Program-made: the position numbers and the translations under genes
Assembly: GCA_900554705.1 (NCBI GenBank)
Contig: USIH01000015.1
Span: 1-22,818 of the forward strand
Length of the DNA stretch: 22,818 nt
Source of the DNA: an uncultured Eubacteriales bacterium
Lineage (GTDB): Bacteria; Bacillota; Clostridia; Oscillospirales; Oscillospiraceae
Reading direction: 5' to 3'
Notes under the pieces: model-generated
The model's database searches: none
The model's input: the letters and a program-made list of their open reading frames with translations, nothing else
Told to the model about the DNA's origin: nothing
In this document: positions 14,620-21,594 of the stretch, in pieces
Layout: each line of letters begins with the position of its first letter
Position numbering within the stretch: the first letter of the stretch is position 1

Positions 14620-15744
14620 TCAAATACTGTCAAAATCCTTAGAATGTCTTAACCGCCACTCACAAGTGCGTATGTCATCGTATTCATGTATATATACCGG
14701 ATTGGTTAAACGAAATGCTTTTGCTAATACAGAACAATAAGGTTGTTCTGGGGATTTTTGTTGACCACTCGTAGGAAATACATAATTAAAGCCCATATCT
14801 GAGGCTTTAACAGAAGCACAAGAAAAATAACGTATGCCTACTAATTGATCATATTCGTCGCCTTTATTTAAACCAATCTCGTTTCGTACCCATTGCATAA
14901 GTAGCTGAGGAATAATATATTCGGCAGCAAATGGATCATTCTTATTTGTTCTTATGTATGAACACGATGCAATAAGCGGATACCATAGTAAATATGCAGA
15001 ACGAATATTGCTGTCATTTAGCAAGTTTTGTGATATGCGTCTGTCATGGCTTTCATTTGCATAGTTTAATTCCAAAAAATCTTGCGGCTTGACACCTAAT
15101 TCGATTACACGAATATTTGTGTTAGTATATTCAAACGTTCTTTCAAGCATGAACATTGAAGCCAATGCAAAATTTTGATGTGGATCCATATGAATTTCTT
15201 CGCAACACAAAGATAATGATGTTCCTAAATATAAGCTTGGATATCCCGCTATGCTATATCTGCTTGTTGAGACTTTAGATCTAAGATTATATGGCGTATG
15301 AAACACTCGAGTTCTTGGATAAGGTTTGTTATCATAAACGCTAACAACACGGAACAGTTTTAAATCATCGTCTTTTCTATAACGATCTCTTTGAATTTCA
15401 AATTGCTCCATCACACTTTTTTGATAAATTTTTAAGGGCTCGTCCATTAAAATGCTCATAGCTCGTTCAAAAGATGAGTAAGCCTTTGAAGGGAATCCGT
15501 TTAGATAATAAGTTATGGCTTTTATTAACAAACCACAAACTCGTTTGATGTCTTTGACATTTACTTTAATAAAATTATAAGGGAAGCCCTTCTCGCTAGG
15601 CAGTGATTCGATTTGCTTAATATAATAGTTGAACAAATTGTCAAGCGTTGCAGCAAAATCAGAACCATCCCAACGAATAGGAAGATAGAGTTCTTTATCA
15701 TTTAGCATATTCTTGAAAGTAGCATCGGAAATGTCAAGTATCAT
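14620..15744 (-). CDS. RES-domain protein with helical N-terminal region
   Basis: A 374-aa protein from ATG 15744 (minus strand AAGGAGGGATATT just before it; an upstream start at 15795 is less likely). RES domains, named for conserved Arg, Glu and Ser, are known in toxins that degrade or transfer NAD+. Here the RES-like core begins about residue 130: LFRVV (R132), FHTPYNLRSKVSTSRYSIAG, GYPSLYLGTS and CCEEI (E182/E183). Residues 1-125 have no motif I recognise and look helical and charged. The protein is much longer than the 150-230 aa typical of RES toxins, and no antitoxin gene is adjacent. Base composition is markedly AT-rich relative to the neighbours, suggesting transfer. A defence or abortive-infection role is possible but is inference. 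Confidence 0.7.
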   Translation of the reverse strand: MILDISDATFKNMLNDKELYLPIRWDGSDFAATLDNLFNYYIKQIESLPSEKGFPYNFIKVNVKDIKRVCGLLIKAITYYLNGFPSKAYSSFERAMSILMDEPLKIYQKSVMEQFEIQRDRYRKDDDLKLFRVVSVYDNKPYPRTRVFHTPYNLRSKVSTSRYSIAGYPSLYLGTSLSLCCEEIHMDPHQNFALASMFMLERTFEYTNTNIRVIELGVKPQDFLELNYANESHDRRISQNLLNDSNIRSAYLLWYPLIASCSYIRTNKNDPFAAEYIIPQLLMQWVRNEIGLNKGDEYDQLVGIRYFSCASVKASDMGFNYVFPTSGQQKSPEQPYCSVLAKAFRLTNPVYIHEYDDIRTCEWRLRHSKDFDSI

Positions 15745-15900
15745 AATATCCCTCCTTATCGATCTTGGATTAGCATACAATAAATCAGTATGCATTGCAA
15801 TAAAGCCAAAAAATAATCACAAAGCCACAGACGAAAAATTGCTTGCGGCTTTGCTTATGCTTTACCTATTGAAGTTTTCATACTCCTACATAAAGCAAAA

Positions 15901-15939
15901 TAGCCCGAACACCTTACCAACGGTAAAGAGGTCAGGCTA
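15901..15939 (-). terminator. Likely terminator of the tRNA-Gln gene
   Basis: An imperfect hairpin (TAGCC...GGCTA with an inner TTACC/GGTAA arm) lies nine bases beyond the CCA end on the minus strand and is followed there by TTTTGCTTT. Confidence 0.55.
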
Positions 15940-15947
15940 TTAAGACT

Positions 15948-16021
15948 TGGCAGGGGATGAGGGATTCGAACCCCCGCAAACGGAGTCAGAGTCCGGTGTG
16001 CTACCGTTACACAAATCCCCT
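15948..16021 (-). tRNA. tRNA-Gln (anticodon CTG)
   Basis: On the minus strand the gene runs AGGGGAT (acceptor 5' arm) to ATCCCCT, discriminator G and encoded CCA (15950-15948). The T arm has GGTTCGAATCC. The anticodon loop CTCTGAC (plus 15991-15985) gives anticodon CTG (15989-15987), reading CAG. The CCGGACTCTGACTCCG region is as in known glutamine tRNAs. Its 3' end faces the AT-rich region carrying the pseudogenes and RES gene, as expected for an integration-site tRNA. Confidence 0.93.
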
Positions 16022-16097
16022 GTGTTTTGCGCGGCGCGCAAACGCAAGTATTATTATATGCAGATCGGCGGAAAAGTCAAGAAGAATTTTCAAAAAC

Positions 16098-16769
16098 CTA
16101 CAGAAATGTTTTTAACTCCGCCAGCGCATGGATCTCGTAGTCGGGGAGGATGTCCGCGCGGCGCGGCTTGTGAAAGCGATTGAACCAGCAGGTGCGGATG
16201 CCTGCGTTTTTTCCGCCGAGGATATCGCCGGTCAGACTGTCGCCGATCATGAGCGTATTTTCGGGGCGAAAGTTTGGAATATGCGAAAAACAATAGTCAA
16301 AGTATGCCTTTTCCGGCTTGTGCGAGCCGGTGTTTTCGGAAATGAAAATGTCCTTGAAATACGGGCCGATCCCGGCACTTTTCAGACGGGAGTACTGCGT
16401 GTCGGCCACGCCGTTGGAGGCAAGGTATAGCTCATGGCGCGGCGCAAGGTAGCGCAGGATGTCCTCCGCGCCCTCGACGAAATAATGCCCGACGGCCAGA
16501 TAGCCGCGGTAGCGATCCTCCGCGTCCTGCGGGTCGAGCGCAAGGCCAAGCTCCTCAAACAGGAGGGCAAAGCGCCGCACCAGCACCGTATCGCGGCTGA
16601 TCTCGCCGCGCTCGTAGGCCTCCCATTGCAGTTGGTTGAGCGCACTGTAGCGGTGCAGCAGCTCCGGCGTCGGCACAAGGCCAAGCTCGCGGAAGGTCTT
16701 TGCGATCGCCACGCGTTCCGCCTCGCCGAAATCCAGCAGGGTATCGTCCAGATCGAGAAGCAGTATCAT
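16098..16769 (-). CDS. HAD-superfamily hydrolase, YjjG-like nucleotidase
   Basis: A 223-aa cytosolic protein from ATG 16769 with AAGGAG upstream, the ATG overlapping the rsmA stop. HAD motifs in order: motif I DLDDTLLDF (nucleophile D6, acid D8), motif II LASNG (S near 119), motif III Lys in SHKPEKAYF, motif IV MIGDSLTGDILGGKNAG. The helical cap between motifs I and II and the overall sequence resemble YjjG-type enzymes, which dephosphorylate pyrimidine nucleotides, including non-canonical ones. It is co-transcribed with rsmA. Confidence 0.88.
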   Translation of the reverse strand: MILLLDLDDTLLDFGEAERVAIAKTFRELGLVPTPELLHRYSALNQLQWEAYERGEISRDTVLVRRFALLFEELGLALDPQDAEDRYRGYLAVGHYFVEGAEDILRYLAPRHELYLASNGVADTQYSRLKSAGIGPYFKDIFISENTGSHKPEKAYFDYCFSHIPNFRPENTLMIGDSLTGDILGGKNAGIRTCWFNRFHKPRRADILPDYEIHALAELKTFL

Positions 16770-17641
16770 GATGTGCTCCTTTCTAAGCGGGCATTGAGCC
16801 CGTTTGCGATGCGTGCGAAGGCGGCGATGTCCAGCCGCTCGCCGCGGACGGCGGGGTCGATGCCGCAGCCGGACAGAAGCGCGGACAGCTCCGCTTTGCC
16901 GATCTCGCCGAAGCCGGCAGAGAGTGCGTTGAGCAGCGTCTTGCGGCGCATGGCGAAGGCGGCGCGCACGGTGCGGAAGAAGAGCGCTTCGCTGTCGATC
17001 TGCGCGGGCGGCTGTGTCCGCGTTTTCAGGCTGACAACGGCGCTTGTGACCTTGGGCTGCGGGACAAAGCAGTCCGGCGAGACGTCAAAAAGCAGCTCGG
17101 GCTGCGCATAATACTGGCACAGAACGGAAAATGCGGAATAATCGGAGCTTCCGGCCGGTGCGCAGATGCGCTGCGCGACCTCCTTCTGCACCATGACGGT
17201 CACGCGCTCGAAGCAGCGGCTCTCTAACAGGCGGGTCAGGACGGGAGAGGTGATATAATAGGGAAGGTTTGCGCAGGCGACGGGGCGCAGTCCCGCGAGC
17301 TTTTCCGCGACCAGCGCGGGAAGATCCGCCTTCAGCGCGTCGCAGAAGAGCAGCTCCAAATTGGAAAACTCGCCCACCGTGCGCGCGAGGACGGGGCGCA
17401 GCGTGAGGTCGACCTCCAGCGCGACGACCTTGCCCGCGCGCAGACAAAGCTCCTGCGTCAGCGGCCCGAAGCCGGGGCCGATCTCGACGACGCCGCACGA
17501 GCGGTCAACGCCGGACGCCTCGGCGATGCGCGCAGGGATCTGCCTGCGCGTCAGAAAATTCTGCCCCTTGGACTTGGAAAAGTGGAAACCAAATTCATTC
17601 AGCAGCAGCTTGATCTGCTGCATATCACACACGTCGATCAT
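16766..17641 (-). CDS. rsmA: 16S rRNA dimethyladenosine transferase RsmA (KsgA)
   Basis: RsmA dimethylates two adjacent adenines in helix 45 of 16S rRNA late in 30S assembly, using S-adenosylmethionine. The 291-aa protein shows the KSKGQNFL start, the SAM-binding motif EIGPGFGPLT (about residues 53-62) and catalytic motif IV NLPYY (about 124-128), plus the C-terminal helical domain with FAMRRKTLLNAL. ATG 17641 is the likely start: GAAGGGA in the hairpin arm ends about nine bases upstream. An internal Met7 has no such site. The stop overlaps the HAD gene (ATGA). A terminator-like hairpin with six T directly precedes the start codon, which is unusual. Confidence 0.95.
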   Translation of the reverse strand: MIDVCDMQQIKLLLNEFGFHFSKSKGQNFLTRRQIPARIAEASGVDRSCGVVEIGPGFGPLTQELCLRAGKVVALEVDLTLRPVLARTVGEFSNLELLFCDALKADLPALVAEKLAGLRPVACANLPYYITSPVLTRLLESRCFERVTVMVQKEVAQRICAPAGSSDYSAFSVLCQYYAQPELLFDVSPDCFVPQPKVTSAVVSLKTRTQPPAQIDSEALFFRTVRAAFAMRRKTLLNALSAGFGEIGKAELSALLSGCGIDPAVRGERLDIAAFARIANGLNARLERSTS

Positions 17642-17643
17642 AA

Positions 17644-17685
17644 AAAACCGTCCCTTCTTCCGCTATTTTAGCAGAGAAGGGACGG
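17644..17685 (-). promoter_or_regulatory. Hairpin abutting the rsmA start, copy 1 of a 42-bp duplication
   Basis: An 11-bp stem CCGTCCCTTCT/AGAAGGGACGG (17648-17658 with 17675-17685) is followed on the minus strand by TTTTTT and then directly by the rsmA ATG. As an RNA from an upstream promoter it would be an intrinsic terminator that also hides the ribosome binding site (GAAGGGA). The loop contains TGCTAAAAT on the minus strand, an extended -10-like box that would start transcription past the left arm. The 42 bp are identical to 17930-17971. Confidence 0.6.
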
Positions 17686-17687
17686 AT

Positions 17688-17896
17688 CAGACTGTCAAAG
17701 AAGCGCGTAACCGTCAAAATAAGTTCATGATTTGCCGGTTTTTCGCAATTCGGTTTGCTTTCATTTGCGCCTTTTCGCCCGTTTTTCGAGGACTTGCTTC
17801 ACAAGAATTTTGACTTACTTCGCAGCGCACGCCTTAACGTGCCCATGCACGCCGACAGGCGCGCGCTGCTCGTCTTCCACGCTTTTTGACAGCCCG
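17688..17896 (+). repeat. CAGACTGTC intergenic element, complete copy
   Basis: About 209 bp between two hairpins. The left end is CAGACTGTCAAAGAAGCG and the right end, read inverted, is GGGCTGTCAAAAAGC, giving imperfect terminal inverted repeats (CTGTCAAARAAGC). Inside are GTAACCGTCAAAAT (17707-17720) and AATTTTGACTTACTTCG (17806-17822), both also in the copy at 22672. No ORF of note. It could be a small non-autonomous element or a lineage-specific repeat. Confidence 0.6.
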
Positions 17897-17897
17897 T

Positions 17898-17928
17898 CAG
17901 CGTGCCGAAAGGGCTTTTCGGCACGCTG
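17898..17928. terminator. Hairpin at the right end of the intergenic element
   Basis: A 13-bp perfect stem (17898-17910 with 17916-17928, CAGCGTGCCGAAA arm) is followed by TAAAA on the plus strand. On the minus strand it lies just after the terminator of the 3D/G5 gene. Confidence 0.55.
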
Positions 17929-17929
17929 T

Positions 17930-17971
17930 AAAACCGTCCCTTCTTCCGCTATTTTAGCAGAGAAGGGACGG
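17930..17971 (-). terminator. Terminator of the 3D/G5 gene, copy 2 of the 42-bp duplication
   Basis: Same 11-bp stem as at 17648-17685 (17934-17944 with 17961-17971), starting 11 bases after the 3D/G5 stop codon on the minus strand and followed by TTTTA. This is an ordinary intrinsic-terminator position. Confidence 0.8.
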
Positions 17972-17982
17972 TTTTGCAACGC

Positions 17983-19104
17983 TTATTCGAGAATATACAC
18001 CTTGCAGTTGCGTGCGCCGAATTCGTAGCAGTCCGCGATGGTGTCAAAGTAGAGGTCAACGCGGTAGCCGATGATCAGCCCGCCGGTGTCCTCTGCCGTG
18101 CAGTAGCCGTAGACGTACTGCCCGTCGTCGGAGACGATATACATTTTCGTGCCGAGCGGAATGACCTTCGGGTCTACGGCAATCGCGCCGACACGGGCAA
18201 TGGAGCCGGTGGCGGTGTGGCCGGTGTAGCCGTCGCAGGCATAGGCCGTTGCGAGGACATCGAGCACCTTTGTGTAGGTGTAGGTGTTTCCGGATACCGT
18301 CGTGATCACGCCGTCGCCGATGACGTCGGTCGCAACGTGCGTCTCCTTTTCGTCCGGCTCGTTCTGGCCGTAGACGTAGGTGTGGTACATCTGGTGGTCG
18401 GGCGCGTCCGGCTGCTCCATGATCTCGTTGCGTTCATAGCCGCACAGGACAAGCTGCGTCACCATCTCGACCTCGGTCTCCTCCAGCACAAGGCGGCGCG
18501 AGGTCTCGACGCCGTTTGTGTAGACGACCTCGGTGTCGCGGCGGATCATGCCGTCGGAGCCTTTGACAAGGATCTTGATCTCATTGGGCTTGAGCGTGGG
18601 GTCCTCGAAGTACTTCGTCTCGAAGGGGACGACCTCGTGCTCGGTCAGCGTTTCCACGCGGCGATTGGTGATCTCCACCGTCATGCCGTCGAAGGTGGGC
18701 GTGCTGGCGTCGCAGGAGAGACTGTCGCCTTCCTCCAGCCGCAGACCCATGCGGGAGAGCAGCTGCTCCACGGTCTCACCGTAGGTGCCGACGGTGCTTT
18801 TCACGCCGCGGCGGATGACTGTTACCATCTGCATTCGCTGAATGGTAATGCGGTTAACGCCGTCGTTATACGTTGTGGTGTAGGTATCCTCGTCGCCCAG
18901 TTGCATCCCAACTTCGTCGAGTACCGCAACGGGGTCGGTGCTGTGGGATTTATGAACAGTCACGGTATCGCCGTCGGTGATGATGTAGCTGTTCATTGCG
19001 AAAACGGTCTGAGAGAGAAGTCCGGCGACGGCGGCGACCATTACGGCAAGCGCCAGCAGGCGGCGGATCCATTTCTTCCCCAAGCGGTTTTCAGTTCTGC
19101 GCAT
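17983..19104 (-). CDS. YabE-like cell-wall protein with DUF348, G5 and 3D domains
   Basis: A 373-aa exported protein from ATG 19104 (AGGAGG eight bases upstream on the minus strand). Residues 1-36 form a signal peptide or anchor (positively charged start, LLALAVMVAAVAGLL, then VFA). Two DUF348-like repeats follow (about 38-150, with YIITDGDTVTVHKS), then a G5-like region (about 150-245, with EHEVVPFETKYFEDPTL). The C-terminal 3D domain (about 285-373) carries the three-Asp signature: ATAYACDGYTGHTATG, AVDPKVIPLGT, AEDTGG and RVDLYF. The 3D domain resembles the catalytic core of MltA/Sps-type lytic transglycosylases, so a role in peptidoglycan cleavage during growth or resuscitation is likely. 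Divergent from thrS. Confidence 0.92.
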   Translation of the reverse strand: MRRTENRLGKKWIRRLLALAVMVAAVAGLLSQTVFAMNSYIITDGDTVTVHKSHSTDPVAVLDEVGMQLGDEDTYTTTYNDGVNRITIQRMQMVTVIRRGVKSTVGTYGETVEQLLSRMGLRLEEGDSLSCDASTPTFDGMTVEITNRRVETLTEHEVVPFETKYFEDPTLKPNEIKILVKGSDGMIRRDTEVVYTNGVETSRRLVLEETEVEMVTQLVLCGYERNEIMEQPDAPDHQMYHTYVYGQNEPDEKETHVATDVIGDGVITTVSGNTYTYTKVLDVLATAYACDGYTGHTATGSIARVGAIAVDPKVIPLGTKMYIVSDDGQYVYGYCTAEDTGGLIIGYRVDLYFDTIADCYEFGARNCKVYILE

Positions 19105-19154
19105 CAGAGCATCCTCCTTTCCATAGTGTTGCGTTTCAAAACGTGAAACCATTG

Positions 19155-19170
19155 TTACCTTATTGTAACG
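19155..19170. promoter_or_regulatory. Inverted repeat in the 3D/G5 leader
   Basis: GTTAC and GTAAC are separated by 6 nt, between the 3D/G5 promoter and its ribosome binding site. It could be an operator or a small 5' UTR hairpin; no regulator is identified. Confidence 0.3.
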
Positions 19171-19178
19171 GCACAACA

Positions 19179-19206
19179 ATTATAACATTTTCTCGCAAAA
19201 TGTCAA
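19179..19206 (-). promoter_or_regulatory. Promoter of the 3D/G5 gene
   Basis: On the minus strand TTGACA (19206-19201) and TATAAT (19184-19179) are both perfect, with a 16-nt spacer. The transcript would have a 5' UTR of about 70 nt. Confidence 0.85.
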
Positions 19207-19359
19207 GGTTTTTCTTGGAATTTCAGAATAATGCAAACTTTTGAAGTAATTATGTAAACGGGCACATGGGCAATATGAGCGAAAAACGGAAAGGACGGAC
19301 ACAACATCTTGTGAGAAGGTTACAAAACAGTTAACATAACCTGCGGCAAAAGAAACTAT

Positions 19360-19388
19360 TTGACAACCGGATAAAAAGATGCTATATT
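19360..19388 (+). promoter_or_regulatory. Promoter of the T-box-thrS unit
   Basis: TTGACA (19360-19365), a 17-nt spacer and TATATT (19383-19388). It lies just before the T-box leader. The interval 19207-19359 between the two divergent promoters holds no gene. Confidence 0.85.
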
Positions 19389-19394
19389 GGTACA

Positions 19395-19633
19395 CAAAGA
19401 GGCAATGACGAAGAAATGCGCCGGAACACAACGCCCAGAGAGGGAGCGGCTGGTGAAAGCTCCCGCGCTGTCCGTGCGCATCACCGCTTCCGAGCCGCCT
19501 TCCTGAGCCGCGCGGTTAGGGAAGGACGGGCGCGCCCGTTAACGCGCAAACGAGCGGCAGCGTTTTTTACGCTGCAAGCAGGGTGGAACCGTGGGATCTT
19601 TCTCACCCCTGAATCATTCAGGGGTGATTTTTT
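19395..19633 (+). promoter_or_regulatory. T-box riboswitch controlling thrS
   Basis: The leader senses uncharged tRNA-Thr and allows read-through when charging is low. The T-box sequence AGGGTGGAACCGTG is at 19580-19593. The terminator is TCACCCCTGAA/TTCAGGGGTGA (19603-19613 with 19617-19627) followed by TTTTTT. Stem I features are visible: AATGACGAAGAA at its base, AGAGAGGGAGC and the GGCTGGTGAAA distal loop near 19436-19458. A candidate threonine specifier is ACC at 19483-19485, after the GCGCAT that can pair with ATGCGC near 19413. The specifier choice is tentative. Confidence 0.92.
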
Positions 19634-19665
19634 ATTACCCCTCAAACGAAAAGGAGGCAAATACC

Positions 19666-21459
19666 ATGTCCGAAGAAAACCTGTACACCTTTGAAAACGA
19701 GACCTATCGCAAGACCTATTGGCACACCTGCTCCCATGTGATGGCGCAGGCGGTCAAGCGCCTGTATCCGCAGGTGAAGCTGGCCATCGGCCCGTCGATC
19801 GACAACGGCTGGTACTACGACTTCGACTCCGACTTCCCCTTCACGCAGGAGCATCTGGACGCGATCGAAGCGGAGATGAAGAAGATCTGCAAGGAGCGCC
19901 TGCCGCTGGTGCGCTCGGAGAAGCCGCGCGCCGAGGCGGTGGCCTATATGGAAGAGAAGGGCGAGCCGTACAAGGTCGAGCTGATCAACGACCTGCCGGA
20001 GGATGCCGTCATTTCCTTCTACACGCAGGGCGAGTTTACCGACCTGTGCGCCGGCCCGCATCTGGATTCCACCGGCCGCATCAAGGCCAACGCCTTCAAG
20101 CTCACGCAGTGCTGCGGCGCTTACTGGCGCGGCGATTCCAAGCGCAAGATGCTCCAGCGGATCTACGGCATCGCCTTCCCGAAGAAGGAGGATCTGGACG
20201 AATACCTCAGACAGCAGGAGGAGGCGCGCAAGCGCGACCACAACAAGCTCGGCCGCGAGCTGGAGTTCTTCACCACCGTCGATGTCATCGGTCAGGGTCT
20301 GCCGATCCTGCTGCCGAAGGGCGCGCGCGTCATCCAGCTGTTGCAGCGCTGGGTCGAGGACGAGGAGCAGAAGCGCGGCTATCTGCTGACCAAGACGCCG
20401 CTCATGGCAAAGCGCGAGCTGTATAAGATCTCCGGCCACTGGGATCACTATCTGGACGGAATGTTCGTGCTCGGCGACCCGAACGACGAGACGAAGGAGT
20501 GCTTCGCGCTGCGTCCGATGACCTGCCCGTTCCAGTATCAGGTCTTCCTCAACCGCGCCCGCTCCTACCGCGACCTGCCGATGCGTCTGGGCGAGACGTC
20601 CACGTTGTTCCGCAACGAGGACTCCGGCGAAATGCACGGCCTGATCCGTGTGCGTCAGTTTACCATTTCCGAAGGCCACCTGATCCTGCGTCCGGAGCAG
20701 CTGGAAGATGAGTTCCGCGGCTGTCTGGAGCTGGCGAAGTACATGCTCGATACCGTGGGTATGCTGGAAAACTGCACGTTCCGCTTCTCTCAGTGGGATC
20801 CGAACAACACCAAGAAATATATCGGCACGCCCGAGCAGTGGGACGAGGCGCAGGGCATCATGGGCAAGATCCTCGACGACCTCGGCGTGGAGTACACCAT
20901 CGGCATCGACGAGGCGGCATTCTACGGCCCGAAGCTCGACGTGCAGTATAAGAACGTCTTCGGCAAGGAGGACACCATCGTCACCATTCAGGTCGATCAG
21001 CTCCTTGCAGAGCAGTTTGACATGGAGTATACCGACGTAGACGGCAAGAAGCGCCGCCCGTATATCATCCATCGCACGTCGCTCGGCTGCTACGAGCGCA
21101 CGCTGGCCTACCTCATCGAGCGCTTCGCCGGTGCGCTTCCGCTGTGGCTGATGCCGACGCAGGTCCGCATCCTGCCCATCACGGATCGCGCGCACGACTA
21201 CGCAAAGCAGCTCGAGGCGCGGCTCAACTCCGTCGGCGTCCGCACGGAGAGCGACCTGCGCAGCGAAAAGCTGGGCTACAAGATCCGCGAGGCACAGCTG
21301 CAAAAGATCCCCTATATGCTGGTCATCGGCGACCGCGACATGGAAAACGGAACGGTCTCCGTCCGTACCCGCGGCGGTGTGGATCTCGGCGCGATGTCTC
21401 CGGCCGACTTTGAGGCGAAGTGCCTCAAGGAGATCGCGACGAAGGATCGCAGCTTCTGA
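19666..21459 (+). CDS. thrS: Threonyl-tRNA synthetase lacking the TGS domain
   Basis: Charges tRNA-Thr with threonine. The 597-aa protein starts at ATG 19666 with AAAGGAGG at 19650-19657; the frame is open to 19591 but that part is the T-box terminator. Usual bacterial ThrRS has about 60 more N-terminal residues (TGS domain), absent here. The editing domain is present: HTCSH (H20, H24) and CAGPH (C128, H132). Class II core: motif 2 area GETSTLFRNE, zinc ligands C287 (MTCP), H338 (SEGHL) and H469 (IHRTSLG), and the C-terminal anticodon-binding domain (LPLWLMPTQVRILPI onwards). The FTISEGH stretch differs from the common FTQDDAH. It is regulated by the T-box upstream. Confidence 0.95.
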   Translation: MSEENLYTFENETYRKTYWHTCSHVMAQAVKRLYPQVKLAIGPSIDNGWYYDFDSDFPFTQEHLDAIEAEMKKICKERLPLVRSEKPRAEAVAYMEEKGEPYKVELINDLPEDAVISFYTQGEFTDLCAGPHLDSTGRIKANAFKLTQCCGAYWRGDSKRKMLQRIYGIAFPKKEDLDEYLRQQEEARKRDHNKLGRELEFFTTVDVIGQGLPILLPKGARVIQLLQRWVEDEEQKRGYLLTKTPLMAKRELYKISGHWDHYLDGMFVLGDPNDETKECFALRPMTCPFQYQVFLNRARSYRDLPMRLGETSTLFRNEDSGEMHGLIRVRQFTISEGHLILRPEQLEDEFRGCLELAKYMLDTVGMLENCTFRFSQWDPNNTKKYIGTPEQWDEAQGIMGKILDDLGVEYTIGIDEAAFYGPKLDVQYKNVFGKEDTIVTIQVDQLLAEQFDMEYTDVDGKKRRPYIIHRTSLGCYERTLAYLIERFAGALPLWLMPTQVRILPITDRAHDYAKQLEARLNSVGVRTESDLRSEKLGYKIREAQLQKIPYMLVIGDRDMENGTVSVRTRGGVDLGAMSPADFEAKCLKEIATKDRSF

Positions 21460-21471
21460 TCGGAGTTTAAC

Positions 21472-21510
21472 AAAAACCGCGGGTCGAAAAAAACCGATCC
21501 GCGGTTTTTT
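21472..21510 (+). terminator. Intrinsic terminator of thrS
   Basis: AAAAACCGCGG (21472-21482) pairs with CCGCGGTTTTTT (21499-21510) around an A-rich loop, 12 bases after the stop. Confidence 0.8.
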
Positions 21511-21545
21511 GAAAATGGGGGATTCATTTGCCCCATTTTCTTTTT
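21511..21545 (+). terminator. Second tandem terminator after thrS
   Basis: GAAAATGGGG (21511-21520) pairs with CCCCATTTTC (21531-21540) and is followed by TTTTT. It adjoins the first hairpin without a gap. Confidence 0.7.
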
Positions 21546-21555
21546 GGCCGTTTTG

Positions 21556-21564
21556 TGCTATAAT
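21556..21564 (+). promoter_or_regulatory. Extended -10 promoter of the M42 peptidase gene
   Basis: TGCTATAAT has TATAAT at 21559-21564 and the extended TG. The -35 region is T-rich without a clear TTGACA and overlaps the T-run of the second thrS terminator. Confidence 0.6.
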
Positions 21565-21594
21565 GATCCAAAGCAAACGGAAGGGAGCCACACA

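Noticed and set aside
12829..15744. XRE regulator and RES protein as a toxin-antitoxin pair
   Set aside because: They are about 1.5 kb apart with pseudogenes and a terminator between them and converge in orientation. The XRE protein lacks the C-terminal domain of RES-associated antitoxins.
17974..19146. A 390-codon open frame on the plus strand
   Set aside because: Antisense shadow of the 3D/G5 gene; composition is rich in Val, Asp, His and Gly without motifs.
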